64,000 nucleotides of DNA, from NCBI GenBank assembly GCA_034509425.1, contig JAVTVJ010000550.1:1182994-1246993 (forward strand), read 5' to 3'. The notes beneath the pieces are model-generated. The model had not been told where the DNA came from and made no database searches. It saw nothing but the letters and a program-made list of their open reading frames with translations. This stretch comes from Eopsaltria australis (taxonomy: Eukaryota > Chordata > Aves > Passeriformes > Petroicidae). The position numbers and the translations under genes were made by a program. Shown here in pieces: positions 1-13,100 of this stretch. Every line of letters begins with the position of its first letter. The stretch's first letter is position 1.

Positions 1-1000
1 CCATTTCAGCGGGCGCTTTTGTAATGCCCTGGGCCATGCCACCGGGAGCAAAACTGGGAAAGGATCAAGTGTCTGCTGTTCTGCTGCTGGGATTTGGGAT
101 GTGAAGAGAGGAGGCCTCACCCTCCACTGTGCAATGCACACTTTTCCCTCAACTGCCTCATTTGTAAGACATTTCTACAGCTTGGTCTTGTCACAAATGC
201 TCAGTTCAGTTTATCTCTTTAATAATGAACTTCTAGTTAACTATAACCCCAGAAAAAATGGAGGCAACAATTTAACTTTGGATCCCATAAAAATAAGTTT
301 GTGAGCAAGCCATTCTTTATCTCAAAGCCTTTCCCATCCCACACATGCCAGTCCTGGCTGCCTTCCCTGAATCTGACAGTTTTATTACCAGCAGCTTAAT
401 CATAGCCTCGCAATGAATCTCCCTGGCTATTTCCATCCCATCTCAGTGACACCCTGCTCAGCTTCAGGTATTTGCATTGCTTGCTGGACTTCCAGGATCT
501 CCCCTACACACAATGTCTTGTAATACCAGTGAAAAGATCCAGGATATTTTCAGCCTGGCCTAAAGGATTTGACTCCTCATACATAGATGGTGAAAGGTGA
601 CTTGTAAAAGGAAGAAGGTAAATTGCAATAAGATTATTTTGACCACCAGTCTAGCCGGCTCCTAAAAAAATTTGCTTCTCTCTTTGAGGAGCCCTCTTAC
701 TTCTCCTCTCCCTTTTCCTTGCAGAGATTTTGGTCCTTCCCAAAACTTCCTTTGCTCCCCACAGTTCTCCAATCTCTTCTCTGAACCACTCAAAGCCAAG
801 GTGTATAGAGGACCCCACAGTGCTTTAGAGGCAAAGCCTAACATCAGCCCCCCAACAGGCAAAGGGCCCACTGTCTAAAGGAACACATCTCCCATGTGAA
901 CTACAGGTCTAGGGACAATGTAATTTCCCCCCCACCGCAGGTTTCCCCATTTAGGAACTTATTTGCTACACACAAAAGTACATGATGCAGCCAGACTTAC
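1..1000 (-). other. MBOAT1 intron 8 (5' part only)
   Basis: Non-coding sequence after the exon 8 donor. No match to the next MBOAT1 exon and no recognisable repeat. Short open frames near 660-880 have no features of real genes. Confidence 0.8.
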
Positions 1001-1193
1001 CCAACGTCCATGCAAAATAATACTTTGGTTTTGCTGCCTGTGTTACAACATACAGGTAACCAAGTCTTGAGAAGAAGGGAGTTTTATCAAGAAATTCGTT
1101 ATCAATAATATATGCCATAGGAAAGTTCTTGGTAAGCGTCAAGAATAAAATGAGAGATACTAGTGTGATACACAGCTTGTACATCACCGCTCC
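1001..1193 (-). CDS. MBOAT1: MBOAT1 coding exon 8 (residues 236-300, last residue split)
   Basis: Encodes [20 protein letters not shown] (membrane segment), a lumenal or cytosolic loop, then [20 protein letters not shown]. Acceptor TTTTTAG|GGA, donor TTGG|GTAAGT. It leaves in phase 1, with G as the first base of the expected Ala of the human LADAVNN motif. That next exon was looked for in 1-1000 and is absent, so it lies left of the window. Confidence 0.95.
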
Positions 1194-4100
1194 CTAAAAA
1201 GCACAAACAATGAAACACTCATTAGAAACATTTGCTTCAGGGGAAGAACGAGGCAGTGCTCATGACATACAAAAACAATGAGCTTCAAGAACCATTAAAG
1301 TTTTAGTGACAAAGTTGATACTAATTAATTTAGAAGAGGTAACCAAGAAAAGGCCAGAGTCACAGCTCTAGTTTAATTAGGTTTACTGAACTCCCTACAG
1401 ATAGGTAGGACAATCACAAGTCAAAATCAGTGATGAACTTCAATACAGACTCCACATCAGTGGGCAGAGATTCTAAAATGAGAAAGGAAACAAACCAAGC
1501 CCGACCGTGGAAAGCAGAAATACTCTCTGTATGTACTGTCATCTCCTGGAACTAAGGACTGGGTTCCTCCTGGAAGCCAGACTGATATTCAGTGCAACAG
1601 TAGGTTTTACTAGCCAGCTACCACCCCGAGGTCTTGCTAAAAATCACTTGTCCAAAAAGTGTTGTGTTGTACAGCACACTTGTACCCACGATACAGGGCA
1701 TGTGCTCTGCCACAGTTTTCTATTCCAGCTCCCTAGCTTTCTACACACCATTACTGACAATCATGGCAGCAGTTCAAAGTTTGTTTGCAAATACACACCA
1801 TAAGTAAGCCCTTCTTGATCCAGCTGTAATTAAAAAGTAGCCTGGCACTTGGATACCATGTGAAAATTGACTGATGTTCTCAAAAGGATAATAAAAATGC
1901 AATACAGTATTAAAACAACCATGTAATTTTTGACCCTTTTAATTTTTTATCTCTTTTTATATATTCTCCAAATTCTGGAATAAAGTAATGTGAAATTGTT
2001 TCTTATGTAGATTTTAATACTCTCTCCCGACTTGCAATATAGGCCTTATTCTGACCTCAGTCAGACTGATGTAATTCAGAAGTAACAACACTAAAGTCAG
2101 TAGAAAGACAACTGTGTGAAACAGGAATTATTTTACATAAGAACATGCTCAGCTTCAGAGGAGACATTCTGCACACATTCACAAAGCTACACATTCAGTG
2201 TCACCCTAAGACAAGAGAGAGAACTCTGGACCTCATGCTATGCTATCCTGCTTTACAGGAAGGCTATTTTATAAGAAAGCATTAAGCAATATTAAAAAAA
2301 TACAAAACAAAATTAGTGTTAAAACTATGTGAAAAAATTACCTCTTGAGTCACCCTAAGGTGTGTGATATACTTTTGGAAATCACCTGGACAGCCTACAG
2401 TTTCTGATTTGCCATGATTCACGTATTTCTACCATCTCCTGCACTACAGAGGAGATTGACTTTTTTGGTTTTTTCTGATATTTCCTCTTCTGTCTGGAGC
2501 TGAACTGCCACTTGTCATTGTCAGAACCTGCAGCCCATTCCCACCACTGCACAAATGAAACCCATTAACAACTGACCCTTTTTGCATGCCAAACCCATTT
2601 GGGGAATTCACTAGCCCCTTCACCCCTAACCTTGTGATAAAAACAGCAGCCACTCACAGAAAAAACTCACTGTAACCTTTACTGGCAAGATAACCCAAAA
2701 CTGGTTTTTCTTTTTAGCTTTTAATTATGAGAATCATGTACACAGCTGTACTTTCCTGCCCTCTGCAATCAGTCTTTGTCATTTTAAAACTTACAGTTGG
2801 AGAAGGATCAGGAAGTCTGTCATAACCCTTCTGCTTCCAGTTTACTTCTAACAGTTTCATGTGCACATGCCTCCCTTCAATGAAGGCGATATAATCCTTG
2901 TAATTGCTGCAAGGCCCTGCTATGATGCTCATAAAATTGAGAAGATAACTTAAATACTCCAGTAAAGAAGGTCTTGACCTGTGAAAAATCAGCCACACAC
3001 AACAGAACAAACAAAAAAACCAAAAGAAGGTAAAACATAGCGAAGGCTTTCACCAATGTTTTTTGTTACACTCTCTGCCTCAGTCCCCACCTCTCTCCCA
3101 CCCCTTTCCCCCCAGCTGAAAGTTCTCTAGATCTGTTCTAGGGGAAGATGAAACACAGCCTGTCATACTCTGGTGATTGCTGGTAGATGGCAGTCAGAGC
3201 AAAGGTAACATGAAGTGCTTAAGCTACACGTGAACTAAAGCTAATGATTTGAAAAGTTGTAATCTTAGAAACTTTTTAGCTAAAAACAGTAATAAGTTTG
3301 TCCATTTTGGACAGGTCAGCAGTACCAGGAGTGAGATGCTGATAATTGGTTTTGGACATCTGCCCAGGATGTCAGGGACCATACTGTCTTGTTATACAAA
3401 CCACAGGGCAGGGACTCTCTAAAACCAGGTCTCTCAGTCCTGGGAGGAGCTCTCACCCACCCTTCAGTCCAGCCTTTCAAAAAATGGGAAGTGTCATGTA
3501 AGACATACAGGAAGAGAATGAAAAAGCACACTCTCCTACTGTTCAAATAAAGGAAGTAATTGCCTGTATTGCATCATGAACAGGAAAAGGAACTAAGGGG
3601 GGGAAAGTACACATTAACTGAAAGATGGCTAAAGATGAAAGTCAAAGAAAGTCTGTCATATTAATTTTTTTCCATTTTGCAAGTACATATACAACCAGTT
3701 CCTTCTGGGGTTGTACATTTGATGTAAAATGAAGAATATCCACTGTCCTTGCTACAGATCAGTAGGATGGAGAAAGGAAGATACAAAGGCCTCTCACCAG
3801 TAGTGTAATTTGTAAATTGTTAGGCTCAGGGTTTTTATTTGGCAGAAAATGCCAACATCCAATTGTGCAGTGTTCTGCACTGCATTACTGAGTGCTCTCT
3901 ACAAATGTCCTAATTGTCACCATTCAAGTAAACATGGAGCCCTCAGATGAGAACACAAACTTGGGCACAGTGCTTGAGGGCTCTCCTGCCCAAGACACAG
4001 ATGCACACACATAAACCAAAACACACTTAAAATTCTTTAAGACTAAAACAAATTTCTAGCAGAAAAACTAAGCAACAGTTAAACATTTTCTGTTGCCTAC

Positions 4101-7100
4101 TTCTATTCTGAAGTGGAATTAGTTTGAATAAACAGTTAGATTAACAAGGATTTTCTGCATTCACCCTACTGGTTGTTGTAGATGTTAGTGCCTGAATGGT
4201 ATGTTCTCTGGTGAAAGCATTTCACACAAAGATGCAGCAAACAGTTTGGGGTAAGGGTCATGTTTCTATATTGCAAAATCAGGTCCATGATTTGGGCTTC
4301 CTAGCTCTACGGTAAGATTAAAAATAAAGCCATTAGTTTCAACTTGGATTCTGCACATGGTTGGGTGGGGAGACATGAGCAATGCACGAAGGAATGTACA
4401 GAGGATGAGTGAGAAACAAAAACAGACCAAGAACAGGAGACAAGACAAAAGGCTGTATTACCAAAGGGGATTTAAAACTCTTCAGTTATGACTTGCCTGC
4501 CACTGACACTTAAGCTATTGGCATCTGCTCTTCTATTATGAACTCATCTACTGTACAAGAAAAAAAAAACCAAGCCTGTTTGGTGAGAATTTGACTAGAA
4601 TTAAGGGCCAAGTGCAGTTTAAAATTATGCTGTGAGCTTTAAAAATAGACACTGTGGGGTCACAGCAAAGTTGTACAAGGCTACCCCTTACTTTCTGAAG
4701 TTCATAGGCAGATTTTCTGATGACTGAACCTTCTTGGAAATTAAGGAAATAACTTCCTTGGCCTTAAACAAACATATAATGGTGAAAAGTAGTTATAGTC
4801 CTAAGAGTAATTCTGTAACACTAGTTCTTCATTAAAAAAAAAGAAAATACCAACAAATTCACCTCCCTGTTGCACTTGTATTGAAAGACAAACTAGAAAA
4901 AAAAAAGGTGCTCAAAAAGATGCTGTCTCCATATGAAAAATGAGAAGACTAGTTACGTAACCTGAAGAACTAGGAGTATTAACATTATGGAGGGAGACCA
5001 AAAAAAATAAAATCCAGCATTCAAAAATGATGGCAAAGTAAAGCAGCACTTGAAGTGTCAGAGTCAAACCAAAATGGATTTTTACTATGCAGTAGATTGC
5101 TTGATGGGAGGATTATTTACTTTGGAAAAATAACATATATTTTACTTTGGAAAAATAACAGATCAGATGAGAATAACAGCCAACAAGTCCATATAGTACA
5201 GTCTTAGCCTGAATTTAAGAGAGTTAATTCAGCAAAGACTTGTTTTGCTGCATGTGGAGTGTACATTTAAGTCAATGAGACACTGCCAAGTACTTCAGTG
5301 CTTTACTGACCAGCACAGGGTGATAAAGGCAGAAGTCCTGAACTGAAGAAATAAATAAGGAATATAGGGAAGACGGTATGTTTGTGTAAGGAGGGCAATG
5401 ACAGAAGCATTACAAAAACAAAACTGCTCAAGCAAATAGAAAAAGCAGGTAGGACTTTTGGTGTATCACGGGACTGGAAAGTAGCAGGAAACGTTTTCGT
5501 AAGTGGGCCGCTATATTGTCCCAGACACTGCAGTGGATAAAAAAACCAAATCACAGCAACAAAAACAAGCATCCTAAACACTTAACTTCTTTGGAAGAAA
5601 TTAGACACGGATCACTGAGAGAATTACATCCTTACTTTACAGCAAGCCGATTTTGCTCAGCAGTGAGTTCCTCAGCTTGTCGCCCTATTCCTGGAAAGAA
5701 AAGACACATTAGATCTTTCCAAAAGACAAACAGTAAAAGCTATTCCCAAAGCCTCATGCTTGCACCCCACAAATAAATTTCTAAAGCCATAATTTCAAAA
5801 TTTCTTTGTCACAGGTGGTTGTAATACATCTCAATCCCTAACTTCTATGTCAAGTTCTACTCTAGCTCTTTACCCAGTTCCTTACCTCATTCCCCCTTTC
5901 TCACCCCAGCTACACTGTCAGGAAGAGCAGCCACAGCATTCCCACACACACAATGGAAGTCGCAATGCCACCAACTGGCGGCAACCCCCAACAGCCTCTA
6001 CAAACTGTCCTGGGCAGGAAAAACCCCTGTTGCCAGAAGCTGCTGGCTCATTTAAGCACAAGCCTCCCGCTAGCTCCTTGGTGAGAAATGGAGCATTTCA
6101 CAGCAGGAGAAGTAGGCAGGGGAAGGGAAACAGGCACTCAGGGAACAGAAGCTCCACTGGTGTGAACGAGCAGGCCAGCTGCCTGCTGCTGGAACAAGGC
6201 TAAACATACACATCAGTAATAATCTGGAATTGTACAAGGTCCAGACTGGAAGGGTGGCCTCCTGTTGAGTGCACAAGACCTTTGGGGCCAAAGGTAGCGC
6301 ACAGACTCAGTGTCCCAGGAAAACAATGGAAAAATATGGTGTCATGGCCAGTGGCAAACACATGTTGCTTACAGCACATACCTCAAAACCTTCACCCTAA
6401 AGCTTTAGCTGCACATACTGCAGAGAATCCCACTGGCTTCAGCAGAACAACACGGGATGAGTCACAGCACTTGATGTGGAGCATGCATGTGCACAGCTCC
6501 ATGTGCATAGCCCAGAAAGATCAGGGGCTTGGCACCAATTGACACTACTGTTCTAAATGTACTGGCCATAATTACCAATACACACACAGGACCCACATCC
6601 TACAACTGCTGATAAGCTGCTCATTTCCATTCTCTCTCCACTGTTTCAGTTTGTAAATACTGGGAGGGCCTGAGTTTCAGAGAAACAATTAAGCACTTAA
6701 TTACTTAAAGGACTGGGTATTTTGTTTGTCTGTTTCCATTTACGGACAGCTGTGTTAAATTTTTACAAATAGAAATTTGTTGCGTTAAATTTTTACAAAT
6801 AGAAATTTGCCACTGACTCTTGAAGTGCAAGCTGCCTTCATTTGATCAGCAGCTCCATATATGGATGTTCACAATGTAATGAGCCTTTTCCACCATCATT
6901 AATCTGTAGGATTTCTGGTCTGTTTAAAACGCTCCTGCCTCTGCTGTTGTCTTTTTCCTCTCTGTCTGTTGGTCTACCTTCAACATCCTAGCTGTGTACC
7001 TAGGCTGCACACTGCTGTGGCATTGCAGCAATGCCTGAGCTGACTTAACTAACAGAAGCAGAGAAGCCTCAGCAACGTCAATGCCAACAACAAGGTCAAT

Positions 7101-10100
7101 TAGCCAAGCTTCCAGCTGTACCTATTATAGCCAGCTAAAAGCATTAGATTGACTTGTGCAAACCTGGCTTGCAAACATGCCAGACCCCTGTGTTGCCATC
7201 CCCTAAATCCTTGCTCACAACAGCTCTGTAGCGACTTACTCAGTCACCCACAGCTTGCAAGGCAATGGGCCTCAGACCATCAGAAATTCACACTGCAACA
7301 TCAGTAGGCACAAGCAATAATGCTGCTAATGACAACTGACATTTTTAGCCTTTGCACTGTACTAGACACAGGCGTTTCACTGGGACATAATAGTGCTCTT
7401 TGTCACTGCACAGCACAAGACTGAAGGCAATGTTATGTTGCTTGCAACTGTGCTGCTCTCTGCGCTGGGGAAAAGCTACTGAATTCTATCTCTCAGAACT
7501 CATGGAGTGTATTACCACTGAATATATCAGTGCTAGCATATTTTTTGCTACATTACCATTAATGACTGAACCTATCTATCAAACACAACTCTTGACTTCT
7601 GAGAATCAGTAACAGATTCAGAGAGCTTTAAGGAGATGCACTGTAGCATCTAAACAGGAGATACTGATACAAGCTACAATCCAAATTGGGCCCTAAGCAA
7701 GTAGAATACCCAAATGGGAAAACAATTGTCTCTGATATTGCAAAGACTATTTGATCCTAAAAACTGATCAAAACTTAAAGTTTCTCATTTTTCTCCACAA
7801 AGCATTTTTCTTCTCCATTTGGAGCAAATTGCTGAATTACATTCACTCACTCCATAAATCAACCATAGAATACACTGGAATAAAAAGGCTGTCTTCAGGA
7901 CGTGGGAACAGATTCCTTTTCTTACCATCATGTAGCTGGCATGCAAGTGTTGTGATCTTCTGTGTAATTATCATCAGCGGACTATAACAAAGACAGAAAC
8001 AACAGTTATATGTCTTGTAATACAAATTATTCCCAACTTTCTCACTGAATGTCTTTATGCCTTTAAAAGGCATAACTGTATTAGCAACAAGTGGAAAACA
8101 TCCAATTAAAGCTGAAGGAGGCACTCAGGCATAAGACAATTGCCTGAGTTCAAAACAACCCCGCAGTAACTTGCACTGGAATTTTTAATTGCTAAGTGCA
8201 CACAAAGCCTTATTTTACGTCTCCCTATCGTGCAGCAGTGCAAATTGTAGTTCAGAAGAAATCACACCATGAGGAAATACCAGCTTCTGCAGCCCACTGA
8301 GCTCCCTTTCAGGCAAAGACCAAATTGAAGCCCCATACAACGCAACTCTAAAATACAGCAGTGCTGCTGTAACACAACTCTGGCTCTTCTTACTGTTACT
8401 CTCCTATTGTCTGTCTCCTCAGTGCCCTAAAAAAATGTTGACTCTGCAGATACAGATGCTTATTTCCCCACATGAATAGCTCTATGAATTAGGACTGTGT
8501 GCAAATACCAGAATAGCTGTCAGCACAGCAGTTTCCCACTTGCTTCTTGGCCATGCATCTGCGTTGTGAACAGCCTGTACAAGATACACCATCCAGCTGG
8601 GAACGTATGGGCATGTGGGATCTGGAGCCTCTGGAAACAGGAGCTGGCTGTACCTGAGCCAGCCTTGCAGCCACCCAGCAGCTTTGGGGCCAATCAAATA
8701 TGCAGCATAGAAATAGCCACTATTCCCAGCAGGGCCATATAATTCCCATATCCAGCTTTACAGAGCTTCTTGGCACTGAAGGTAAATGTGAGCTGCTGCA
8801 GTTAAGGAATGGGGAAAAAGACTAAACTCAGCTTGGTGGCATCAGGAGCTGGTTCCCACAAGGCTAAAGGACACAGCCAAGAGCATTTAGAGGAAGGTAA
8901 GAGGAAAGATGGGAGGAAAATCATGGAGACAACTGACCACTTCCGCCATCAACTGTGACGTCCTAAACACGAAATCTGGTGATGAACATCTGCAACCTGG
9001 AAGGACCCATGGCAGGCAAAGCAAGAGATGAGCACCTGCTAACAGTGCTTCTCCTTATCTCTCTGCCACTGAGAGCACCAGCACAGATCTTTCACAACCA
9101 CACTGGCCACAAGATGGGAAAGGGTGATGAGGACACACCTCTATTTTAAAAGCATTAGTTGTGATGACTGTATGTAAAACCAGTCCCACCAAAGAGATCC
9201 ATCTTCACTGGGGATTAATACAATGGGTTGTTTCTCCATTTGAGAATAAATTAACAAAAGAAACCATTTGAAGGTTTCTGTTTGAACACAAATAATGTCT
9301 TCAACCTGGAAATGAAAATTCGAGTTTGTACACATTTATTTAACTACTTACACAGTTTCACCAGCATATGGAATTTTTTAAGAGACATAGATGATTACTT
9401 CAAACATTACAGCTGTTCATTTTAGCTATTGTAATATATTTTCTGGACAAAGAAAAAAGCTGAGGGTGGTTTTTTTTAGTTCAAGCACTGTGCTTGTCCC
9501 ACAGATTTCTCAGGTAAACAAAAAAAGTGGAAGTGACATTCAGTGATGTCTCTGTCTAAAATAACAGTCAAATACTTATGTTCTGCAGAGATTTTCAAGA
9601 GATTCTGGATCATCCTTAACTAAATCAACCTATTAGTTACAATCAAATGTAAACCCAATGGCTAAGATAAACTGTTTACAACCTGATTATCCCATTAATA
9701 TAAATCAAACAGATTCTTAAGATAATTCATAGGCTGAGCATGGTAAACACACAAATACTAGCAAAAGACATTCTTTCATTCTAAGTGGTCTTTTTTTTTT
9801 TAACACTTAATATGGCTGATCTTTTTAAAGAGTCCACAAGTAATTCTGTGTGCGGAATTTGCATTTTCTACACAAAACCAGAACATGCAATATCAGCCAA
9901 TTACTTAATCAGAAAATGCTTTTATCATTTCAGAAATCCCTGCTTGAAATGTCAGTAAAAAAACGTTTGCACATAAAATTCAGAATAGGCTTAAATATAC
10001 ACAGAACTTGAATACAATTGTAACAGAGGGGTTTGTACAGCAGCTCTCCTTGGGTCACCTAGAACACTGATAGTAGCTAAGGAATGGACAAATTCAACAT

Positions 10101-13100
10101 GACTTTTCACCTCCCAGCAATATTGTCAAACAGTCATTCTAAACTTTATTCCAATTAATCTTTCAAGAAAAGTGATTTATAAGCTGTTTTTACCATTATC
10201 TTCAACATCCTGTTTCTCAAAGTAGATTTTCCCAGACAAAATTTAGCCTTGCTTTCAAAGATACATAAATCCTAATCCTTTAAGCATATGAAAAGGCAGA
10301 CTTTTTTAATCCTTAAGAGAGACAGAGTCTGTCAGTGAACCAAGCAGTTTTACTGTAATAAACTCAAATTTTTATTTTGACGGTGTTTGACCTTTTTAGC
10401 TTTATGGGGGAACATTAACACTTGTTTCAAATTGCTTCAATTTGTTGCATATGTTTCTTATGGCAAGCACTTCACATCAATATTGAAGTGGGTAACTTTA
10501 AACCTCAGGCTCTGAGCCAAAACCCTATGACTTCAAGTGTCTAAATTTAGACATTTGTCTTAGACAAGGCCCCCACGGTAAACGAGAGACAACCAAAATG
10601 CAAACAATCTGAGGGCAGCAGGAGTAAAGCCTGCACTGAAGTCATACTACATATAAACACAGAGGAGAGAGGTTCTCCTCATCTATATTAGGAATTCATT
10701 GCCTCATTGATGGCACATTGCAAGCCAACAGAACACGTCAGCCTTTCCTGCTCTTTAATCAAAAAAGATGGACAGTCTGTCTCCCTGAAATCACAGCCCC
10801 AGAGGGGATAAAGGAGAACAAAAGTGATGTGTCTGACAAGGTGAGTGGGAAGGAGAGCCACAAAGTTCATTAGATACCTCCTGTTCTGCCTCCTGACATC
10901 ATCATATTACATGTAATGCATGTTTTCCAGAGTGGCTGGAAAGTGGCCCAGCAGTAAAGGACCTGGGGGGTGCTGGTCAGTGGCCAGCTGAACATGAGCC
11001 AGCAGTGCCCAGGTGGCCAAGAAGGCCAATGGCATCCTAGTCTGGATCAGCAATAGTGTGGCCAGCAGGACCAGGGCAGGGATTGTTCCCCTGTACTGGT
11101 GAGGCCACACCTTGAGTGTTGTGTTCAGTTCTGGGCCCCTCAATTCAGGGGATATTGAAGTGCTGGAGCATGTCCAGAGAAGGGCAATGGAGCTGGGGAA
11201 GGATCTGGAGCACAAAGTCTGATGAGGAGCAGCTGAGGGAGCTGTGATTGTTTAGTCTGGAGAAAAGAGGCTCAGGGGGGACCTCTCTCTACAACTGCCT
11301 GAAAGGAAGGTGTAGCCAGGTGGGGGTTGGTTTCTTCTCTTGAGCTGACCCAGGGGAGGTTTAGGTTAGACATCCAAGGAAATTTTTCACAGAAAGGGTG
11401 ATTAGACATTGGAATGGACTTCCCAGGGAGGTGGTGGTGTCACTGTCCCTGTGTTTAAGGAATGACAGGATGTGGCACTCAGTGCCATGGTCTAGTTGAC
11501 ATGGTGGTGATCAGTCATAAGTTGGACTTGATGATCTCAGAGGTCTTTTTCAACCTAATTCATTCTGTGATCTCTGCTCTACCCTACTCAGGAAAGTGGA
11601 AACCTGCTGTAGAGTGGCAGTGGGATGACACACACTAAATCTTTCACAAGATCAGTTCAGGTATCAGTCAACAATTCACACAAAGGGTAAGCAAGGTTTC
11701 AGGTGAACAAGGAGCATCTTCCTCCCTCCTCTCCTCCTGCCTACCATTCCCCACTGACTTGATCTCAGTGGGACCATGTCTTTGCTGCAGGAAAAGGCAG
11801 AGCACAACAAAATAATGACATTATTGGAACTCTCCCTTAATGGCGGGGGGGGGGGGAAAGAATAATAAATTCCTAAATATGTGAGTTTTGATTACTAAAA
11901 CTTTGAGGAAGTTAACAAAACTATAAAACTTCCAGTCCCTTTCCTTACTGCCAAATTTTGCGATGCACAGGTTATTGGAGGGGGCAATTAGGTTGAATTT
12001 AGAAAGAAAATCTACCTACTACACTTGCACTTACAGACGAAGCACGAAGACTTATTCCTAGGAAGGAAGCATTTGAAATAAAACACATCTAGAAATCTAA
12101 ACAACTTGCAATCCATCATACTTGAACACCTACCGATTGCTTTGCAGCCACATGCTGAGTGGTGATTCCACACCCTCTCCACCTGTCCTGTTAAGCACTA
12201 CAGTTACAAACTACCACAGAAACTGATTTATGTGTGGTGTGACTTCCCCTCCCTACCCATATCTTATCTATTGGCTATGAGTTTAATCTTAGGTTGTAGC
12301 TGTACTGTACCACCTACTCACAAACAATAGTGGCCAACTTGTAATTAAAAAAAAAAAGAAATTGACCCAGGGACAATTTTATTTTTCAAGGCATCTAACA
12401 TAAGGTAAAGACAGCTTTGGGTTTTTGTTTACCTCATATTAGATGCCTTGAAAACTAACACAAGACTAAGATGCAACCATTTACAGAGAATGCTCAATAG
12501 AGGGGTTTACTCCCCAAAATAAACCTTCCAAATGAAAATGTATCAGTTCATATAATTTTTAAATACAGCTTTTTTCAATGCAATAAATTTGCCAGAGGTA
12601 CAGGCCAGTGGAATCAAAGATGTTTTGTTTGTAGACTGCTGTGGGGATCCTCACCACTTCACAGGCTGCCTTCTACACTGAGCAAGCTTTGATGCTTATG
12701 AGAGAAAAGGCATTTTCCAAACACAGTCTGCTTGACCTTAGGTAATCCCATGGAGAAGTCTGGCACACGCTTGCTAGAAATAGTTTCCACTGACCTGATT
12801 TCACTAAGAGAGGAGGTGGAGTCAAAAGGCTCATAGCAGAAAAGATCCAAAACAGCCAACATTTATTTCAGGGTTACCTCTGCAGCGCTGAAGCCATGAC
12901 AAGAAGTTCACACAGTCACACCCTGCTGTGACAGTAACCATGCTGACAAGGGGATGGCCAAGCTGGCAGTGAGCTCGTACTTCTGCTTTCAACAGCAAAA
13001 GGAAGGAGTACTGAAGTACATCAGAGGAAAAACACTTCACTAAACACACTTGCCACCTCCAAAACAACTTACAATTTCCTTCATGTGATGTGTTGCCCTT

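Noticed and set aside
661..960. Possible next MBOAT1 exon
   Set aside because: No match to the expected DAVNNAAGFGFSG region in either strand; it must lie outside the window.
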